From RGIG8748 sp045532255 (GTDB lineage Bacteria > Bacillota > Clostridia > UMGS1810): DNA of 42,334 bases. The position numbers were made by a program, and so were the translations under genes. The notes beneath the pieces were generated by a model. That model made no database searches. It was given only the letters and a program-made list of their open reading frames with translations, and was not told the DNA's origin. The stretch lies in the NCBI GenBank assembly GCA_045532255.1, contig JAZSFO010000003.1:1-42334 (forward strand). The letters are read 5' to 3'. This document shows positions 40,246 through 42,334 of this stretch, in pieces; the first letter of the stretch is position 1; each line of letters begins with the position of its first letter.

Positions 40246-41334
40246 ATGAAAAACACATTTGGAACAAGCGTGGCTGTTACCATTTTTGGCGAGAGCCACG
40301 GAGAATATATAGGAGCAGTTATTGACGGATTAGCCCCCGGGATAGATGTAAATGAGGAATATTTAGGGCATATGCTTTTCTTAAGAAGACCTGACGGAAA
40401 GATTTCAACACCGAGAAAAGAAAAAGATGAATTCAAAATTGTAAGCGGTGTTATAAACGGAACAACCACCGGAACACCTATTACTATCCTGATACCCAAT
40501 GAGAATGTAAAAAGCGGTGATTATTCCCAGATGAGTACGGTTGCAAGACCATCTCATGCAGATTATACTGCAGAGTGCAAATATCACGGCTTTCAGGATT
40601 TCCGCGGGGGAGGACATTTCAGCGGTAGGATAACTGCGGCACTTGTTGCAGCAGGTGCAATATGCAAGTATGCATTGGAACAAAAAGGCATTTATATCGG
40701 CACACATGTAAAGAAGTGTGCAGGAATTTCGGACAGAGATTTTGGCGATTTACTATCCGATATTAAATATCTAAATCAAAAATCATTTGCAGTTTTAGCA
40801 GAACCCCGCATAGAAGAAATGACAAATGCAATTATGGAAGCATCGTCAAATGGCGATAGCGTCGGAGGCGTTTTGGAAACTGCAATTTGCGGTATGCCCG
40901 AAGGAGTGGGAGAGCCTTGGTTCGATTCTGTAGAAAGCCAGCTTTCGCACATGATGTTTTCTATTCCGGCTGTTAAGGGAATAGAGTTCGGTGCAGGCTT
41001 TAAAATTGCGGATATGAAAGGCTCGGAAGCTAACGATACGATGAGAATTGAAAACGATAAGATTATAACTTCTACCAACAACAACGGAGGAATAAACGGC
41101 GGCATTACAAATGGTATGCCAATCATTTTCCGAACTGCTGTCAAGCCAACACCTACAATATTCAAGCCCCAAAATACAGTTGATTTTAAAAATATGACCG
41201 AAACTGTTTTAGAACCAAAAGGCAGACACGATCCTGCTATTGTGCATAGGGCGAGAGTTGTACAGGATGCGGCATCAGCAATTGTGATTTGTGATGCGCT
41301 CAGCTTAAGATATGGTACGGATTGGTTGAGGTGA
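40246..41334 (+). CDS. aroC: Chorismate synthase
   Basis: A 362-residue FMN-dependent enzyme that makes chorismate. TIFGESHGEYIGAVIDG is the first signature. The second, usually GGRSSARET, is GGHFSGRITAAL here, a variant I recognise from the clostridial branch of the family. RPSHADYTAECKY and GRHDPAIVHRARVV are also present. Start ATG 40246 follows GGGGTG; the adjacent ATG 40243 is possible. It supplies chorismate to PheA in the same operon. Confidence 0.96.
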   Translation: MKNTFGTSVAVTIFGESHGEYIGAVIDGLAPGIDVNEEYLGHMLFLRRPDGKISTPRKEKDEFKIVSGVINGTTTGTPITILIPNENVKSGDYSQMSTVARPSHADYTAECKYHGFQDFRGGGHFSGRITAALVAAGAICKYALEQKGIYIGTHVKKCAGISDRDFGDLLSDIKYLNQKSFAVLAEPRIEEMTNAIMEASSNGDSVGGVLETAICGMPEGVGEPWFDSVESQLSHMMFSIPAVKGIEFGAGFKIADMKGSEANDTMRIENDKIITSTNNNGGINGGITNGMPIIFRTAVKPTPTIFKPQNTVDFKNMTETVLEPKGRHDPAIVHRARVVQDAASAIVICDALSLRYGTDWLR

Positions 41335-41338
41335 TAAT

Positions 41339-42031
41339 ATGTTACTTACACCAAGACTTGCAAAGATAGCTTCTCTTGTTCCCAAAGGCTCTGTTCTTGC
41401 AGATATAGGAACAGATCATGGATACATACCGTGTTACTGCGTAAAGAATAATATATGTCCCCGTGCTCTTGCCATGGATATCAATCAGGGACCGCTTGAT
41501 AATGCCAGGGATACGGTTACTTCCGAGGGACTTACAAATCATGTAGAGCTTCGTTTGTCCGACGGCATGAATAAGCTGAATTACGGCGAGGCAGATACCG
41601 TTGTAATTGCTGGAATGGGCGGACTTCTTATCAAATCCATACTTGAGAACGATAAGGATAAGCTAAAGGACGGTACATGCCTTATTCTTCAGCCAATGCT
41701 TGCACAAAAGGAATTAAGAAAGTATCTCTATGATAACGATATGTCTGTTGAAAACGAGTATCTTGCTCTTGAGGGCAGTAAGATATATAATATAATCCTG
41801 GCACGGAAGGGATACCGTTACAATCCCTCACCAAGAGATATAATAATCGGCAGAAATATAAGAGAAAACAGCAAGGATATATTTGAAAAATACAGAGACA
41901 GGGAAGTTTCTGTGCGTAACAAAATTTTGTCTGGACTTTGCAAGGCTTCATCACGGGACGAGACGGCAATTGAGACGGCACAATATGAACTGGAAATGTT
42001 TACTAAGGAGGGGACAAATTGTGAAAATTAA
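41339..42031 (+). CDS. trmK: tRNA (adenine-N1)-methyltransferase TrmK, m1A22
   Basis: A 230-residue Rossmann-fold methyltransferase. VLADIGTDHGYIPCYCVKN binds AdoMet, followed by VVIAGMGGLLI and ILQPMLAQKELRKYLYDND, the TrmK (YqfN) signatures. It methylates A22 of tRNAs. GAGGTGA lies upstream, and only 4 bp separate it from aroC, so it may be transcribed from the Phe T-box promoter. The C-terminus is a helical coiled-coil-like region. It overlaps the next gene by 11 bp, as in yqfN-yqfO. Confidence 0.94.
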   Translation: MLLTPRLAKIASLVPKGSVLADIGTDHGYIPCYCVKNNICPRALAMDINQGPLDNARDTVTSEGLTNHVELRLSDGMNKLNYGEADTVVIAGMGGLLIKSILENDKDKLKDGTCLILQPMLAQKELRKYLYDNDMSVENEYLALEGSKIYNIILARKGYRYNPSPRDIIIGRNIRENSKDIFEKYRDREVSVRNKILSGLCKASSRDETAIETAQYELEMFTKEGTNCEN

Positions 42032-42334
42032 AGAATTTGCACAAATATTTGAGACGGACTTTCCTCTGAGCTATGCTTTTGACGGAGACAATGTCGGACT
42101 TCTTGTTGGAGACAGAGAAACAGAAATTTCAAAAATTCTTGTATGCTGCGATGTTGATTATTCCGTTGTAGAGGAGGCGGTTTCCAAGGGATGCAATCTT
42201 ATATTAAGCCATCACCCCGTTATGTTCCGAACTGTAAACCGCATGACAGAATCGGAGCCTGAGCAAAGAGCAATCCGCCTTGCAATAAAAGAGGATATAG
42301 CAATATATAGCGCCCACACCAATCTTGACAGCGG
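42021..42334 (+). CDS. Nif3/DUF34-family protein, truncated by the window end
   Basis: The first 104 residues of a Nif3-like dinuclear-metal protein. The GTG start at 42021 follows AAGGAGGGG. The sequence shows DGDNVGLLVGDRE, LILSHHPVMFRT (metal-binding histidines) and IYSAHTNLDSG, all characteristic of the family. The function of DUF34 proteins is unsettled; GTP cyclohydrolase-like and metal-chaperone roles have been proposed. Pairing with trmK is conserved in Firmicutes. Confidence 0.94.
   Translation, partial: MKIKEFAQIFETDFPLSYAFDGDNVGLLVGDRETEISKILVCCDVDYSVVEEAVSKGCNLILSHHPVMFRTVNRMTESEPEQRAIRLAIKEDIAIYSAHTNLDS

Noticed and set aside
39741..40499. 252-codon minus-strand open frame across aroB and aroC
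   Set aside because: Antisense to two unmistakable enzymes and without a ribosome binding site or known domain.

Overview
The window looks like chromosome of a low-GC, Gram-positive anaerobe in the class Clostridia. The evidence is the Firmicutes-type gene order (infC-rpmI-rplT; ylxM-ffh-rpsP-khpA-rimM-trmD-rplS-lepB-rbgA-rnhB-yraN; ywiB-like-argS; trmK-nif3), two T-box leaders, an SLH-domain surface protein, and anaerobe genes for an FprA flavodiiron protein and rubredoxin. The genus cannot be fixed from the sequence alone. No tRNA, rRNA, CRISPR array, prophage or transposase gene was seen.

Layout. 1-2533: a decayed DUF4118 (KdpD-like) fragment, then a two-domain DUF1538 membrane protein overlapping a tandem P-II-like gene. 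2583-6124: redox genes (trxB, trxA, a ZIP metal transporter, fprA, rubredoxin). 6237-8010: an unrecognised propeller-like protein paired with a leaderless DUF4397 protein. 8038-9409: infC-rpmI-rplT behind an attenuator leader, with infC apparently starting at AUC. 9456-14992: a six-gene run (SpoU methyltransferase, iron alcohol dehydrogenase, cdaA, cdaR, nth, M24 peptidase). 15022-16148: efp and a CD1247-like acidic zinc-ribbon protein. 16154-22824, minus strand: S41 peptidase, argS, DUF1934, 8-oxoguanine glycosylase, and an SLH-GH18 protein. 22963-23814: a lipoprotein with a metallo-beta-lactamase-like fold that has lost its metal-binding motif. 24002-30994: the SRP/ribosome/tRNA-modification block. 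It is interrupted by a strong hairpin before rimM, a separate promoter for rplS, and a 274-bp inverted-repeat element at the 3' end of rnhB. 31091-33014: an aminotransferase and a phosphoglycerate-mutase-like phosphatase. 33153-42334: two T-box units.

The T-box region is the most interesting part. The two leaders share the same distal Stem I sequence. When they are aligned on it, the specifier triplet is UUC (Phe) in the second leader and CUU (Leu) in the first. The Phe leader heads phenylacetate-CoA ligase, a tandem-ACT protein, pheA, aroB and aroC, followed without a visible break by trmK and nif3. The Leu-type leader heads an acyl-CoA synthetase fused to an HTH and a cupin. Control of acyl-CoA ligases by uncharged tRNA suggests they feed amino-acid synthesis: phenylacetate to Phe and a branched-chain acid such as isovalerate to Leu by reductive carboxylation, alongside the shikimate route. 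The carboxylating 2-oxoacid:ferredoxin oxidoreductase is not in this window, so the pathway is an inference.

The second item worth checking is the inverted-repeat element in rnhB. It has 24-bp ends with one mismatch and several nested hairpins, and it supplies the last 14 codons and stop of rnhB. An exact 25-nt piece of it recurs just upstream of lepB.
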